Under the pieces are notes generated by a model. That model saw only the letters and a program-made list of their open reading frames with translations. It ran no database searches and had not been told where the DNA came from. From contig JAFQHE010000050.1 in NCBI GenBank assembly GCA_017398125.1, forward strand, positions 1-33,373: a DNA stretch of 33,373 nt, given 5' to 3'. This stretch comes from Bacteroidales bacterium (GTDB taxonomy: Bacteria > Bacteroidota > Bacteroidia > Bacteroidales > UBA932). Positions 32,239 through 33,373 of the stretch are shown here, piece after piece (the stretch's first letter is position 1; each line of letters starts with the position of its first letter). The translations under genes and the position numbers were made by a program.

Positions 32239-32301
32239 TTGTGTTGGTGTTGTGTTGGTGTTGTGTTGGTGTTGTGTTGGTGTTGTGTTGGTTGTGTTGG
32301 G
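32239..32301 (+). repeat. 11-bp intergenic tandem repeat
   Basis: TTGTGTTGGTG occurs four times perfectly (32239-32282) followed by two truncated copies (32283-32291 and 32292-32301) and a GT-rich fade. It begins 55 bp after the asnA stop. No coding frame crosses it. The period of 11 bp is about one helical turn, and the unit is not a multiple of three. Confidence 0.95.
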
Positions 32302-32388
32302 TTGGGTTATATAGGGTAAAAAGAGATGCAGTGAAGTCCATCCATCCCCGGATACACATTAGCTTGTAAATCTATTTAATAATAAAAA

Positions 32389-32417
32389 CCCGGCCGTATG
32401 AAGACCATACAGCCGGG
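32389..32417 (-). terminator. Terminator of the superoxide reductase gene
   Basis: CCCGGC (32389-32394) and GTATG (32396-32400) pair with CATAC (32406-32410) and GCCGGG (32412-32417), leaving one mismatch. The minus strand continues with TTTTTATTATT, a proper T-tract. It lies about 100 bp past the gene's stop. Confidence 0.8.
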
Positions 32418-32515
32418 AGAAAATACACTATCTATCAATACGCAGTTATTTAACTACTCAACTTAAAACTAAAACACCTACTTAAAAACCTTACTATTGA
32501 ACTAAACAAATTCTA

Positions 32516-32890
32516 TTATAATTCAGTCTTCCACAATCCGTGGAGATTGCAATACTCATAAACTGCAACAACCTTCTCACTTCCCACAAAAATCTCAGCC
32601 TCTGGTTTCTCTTTCAAATTGACGCGGATTCCGCCATTCTCAGTCTCAACATAGACAAATGCTATAAAATGTTCAGGAACCATTGGATGAGCCACGCTGC
32701 CAACCTCTACTTTAATTCTGTTCTCATCTACACGGGTAACAACAGGAACATGTTTCTCACCACTTGCATCAACTGTATTAGGAATAAGCTCCTCCATCTT
32801 CTCTCCACAACAAACAACAGGAACTTTTGAATCTACCACTTTCTCAATAACGTTACCGCAATGGCGGCATTTATAAAATTTAGTTGCCAT
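32516..32890 (-). CDS. Desulfoferrodoxin, superoxide reductase
   Basis: The 124-residue protein reduces superoxide to peroxide without making oxygen. The N-terminal desulforedoxin-like centre has Cys8, Cys11, Cys27 and Cys28. The active iron site has the EKHVP motif with His47 and its Lys, His68 in AHPM, His74 in PEHFI, and Cys114 and His117 in YCNLHGLW. This is the two-centre (2Fe) type of strict anaerobes. The peroxide it makes would be removed by the rubrerythrin at 15.5 kb. It has its own promoter and terminator. Confidence 0.95.
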   Translation of the reverse strand: MATKFYKCRHCGNVIEKVVDSKVPVVCCGEKMEELIPNTVDASGEKHVPVVTRVDENRIKVEVGSVAHPMVPEHFIAFVYVETENGGIRVNLKEKPEAEIFVGSEKVVAVYEYCNLHGLWKTEL

Positions 32891-32995
32891 AATCTTTTTC
32901 TTATTTAATTGTTTATATTTCGTTTACTTTAATAACAATGGGAAGATAATTTTGTTCATCAATATCTTTAAAATTTTTCTTCCTTGTTTCTGATA

Positions 32996-33027
32996 CAAAG
33001 ATATATTTTATTTTTAAATTTTCCAAA
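32996..33027 (-). promoter_or_regulatory. Promoter of superoxide reductase gene
   Basis: On the minus strand TTTG (33027-33024) is followed after 20 bp by TATCTTTG (33003-32996), a full consensus match with the same -7 octamer as rplY. The leader would be about 95 nt. Confidence 0.78.
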
Positions 33028-33373
33028 TAAATATTTATTAAAATTTTAAAATATTTTTACTTTATTACATATCTTATTCATGTTCAAGGCTTTAATTTTA
33101 TAAAGAATTATATATATTATTTGATAATAACATTTTGTTCGGGAAAAAGATAAATTTAATATCACCTGAAGTTAAATTCGCCACCCACGCCGCTAAATGA
33201 TCATTTGCAGATTACGCAAGAAGCATTGTTCAGTTGGCCCTGATCAATATATAGACACAGGGTTGCCAATGGCCATTTCCGGAGTCGGCATTTTGCATTA
33301 CAAGATAATATCATGTAAAAAATGAAAATTCTTAACTTTTTATTGCATAATTAAAAAAAATATCTAACTTTGC
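33028..33373. other. Gene-free AT-rich end of window
   Basis: No reading frame, RNA gene or mobile element was recognised. Its left part (33028-33160) is extremely AT-rich, its middle (33180-33300) is mixed in composition with a short palindrome AAATGATCATTT, and the right end contains a promoter. Confidence 0.6.
33342..33372 (+). promoter_or_regulatory. Promoter at window edge, pointing right
   Basis: ATTG (33342-33345) is followed after 19 bp by TAACTTTG (33365-33372), one mismatch from the full Bacteroidota consensus. The transcript would start beyond the window. Confidence 0.55.

Noticed and set aside
32239-32301. CRISPR array or G-quadruplex
   Set aside because: Repeats are contiguous with no spacers and far too short for CRISPR; the G pairs are separated by long loops, so a stable quadruplex is unlikely.
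33028-33373. tRNA or other structured RNA gene
   Set aside because: No cloverleaf arms or a TTC-type T-loop pattern could be found by eye on either strand.

Overview
The window reads as chromosomal DNA of an anaerobic member of the Bacteroidales (Bacteroidota). Three kinds of evidence support this. First, many genes are preceded by the Bacteroidota-type promoter TTTG-N19-21-TAnnTTTG, and Shine-Dalgarno sequences are absent. Second, the gene set is typical of the group: a DoxX-type BT_3928-like protein, a fused rubredoxin/rubrerythrin, desulfoferrodoxin, ammonia-dependent AsnA, 6-bladed beta-propeller lipoproteins, a clostripain-family lipoprotein, membrane HTH regulators with TPRs, and a PepSY-like protein. 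Third, the oxygen-defence enzymes (reverse rubrerythrin, superoxide reductase) are those of strict anaerobes. I cannot name the species.

Layout. Positions 1-2.6 kb (minus) hold two tandem paralogous beta-propeller lipoproteins, each beginning with its own in-frame tandem repeat that multiplies the start codon. A folP-like dihydropteroate synthase with low-complexity insertions follows (2.9-4.1 kb, minus), divergent from a plus-strand block: tmk, DoxX protein, purB, M64 peptidase and a YjjG-like phosphatase (4.2-10 kb). This block converges on a minus-strand sugar-phosphate group (10-13.1 kb): nucleotidyltransferase, CPBP protease, and a mannose-6-phosphate-isomerase-like protein with altered metal ligands and a Cys/His-rich tail. 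At 13.2-14 kb (plus) are a DivIC/FtsB-like protein and an S4 RNA-binding protein, converging on pth and rplY (14-15.2 kb, minus). The rubrerythrin gene (15.5-16.1 kb, plus) ends at a strong terminator shared with a minus-strand pair, a membrane HTH regulator followed by a protein with three TonB C-terminal domains (16.2-18.2 kb). Next on the minus strand are a porin plus Gate-domain transporter pair (18.4-20.6 kb), then a long compact minus-strand run of DPP III, MFS transporter, umuD and umuC (20.7-25.6 kb). This is preceded by an envelope-associated trio of YtxH, holin-like protein and an unknown (25.6-26.7 kb). A plus-strand segment carries a DMT-like protein, a clostripain-family lipoprotein and a TPR/TM/HTH regulator (26.8-30.3 kb). 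The right end has a PepSY-like protein (minus), asnA (plus) followed by an 11-bp tandem repeat, and superoxide reductase (minus). The last ~350 bp carry no gene but end in a plus-strand promoter.

Most genes are housekeeping (folate, dTMP and purine synthesis, translation, asparagine) mixed with envelope functions. No rRNA, tRNA, CRISPR array, insertion sequence or prophage was seen. The most unusual theme is simple-sequence expansion: start-codon repeats in two adjacent paralogs, a Ser/Asn/Gly insertion in FolP, a Cys/Asp/His tail in the PMI-like protein, and an intergenic 11-bp repeat.
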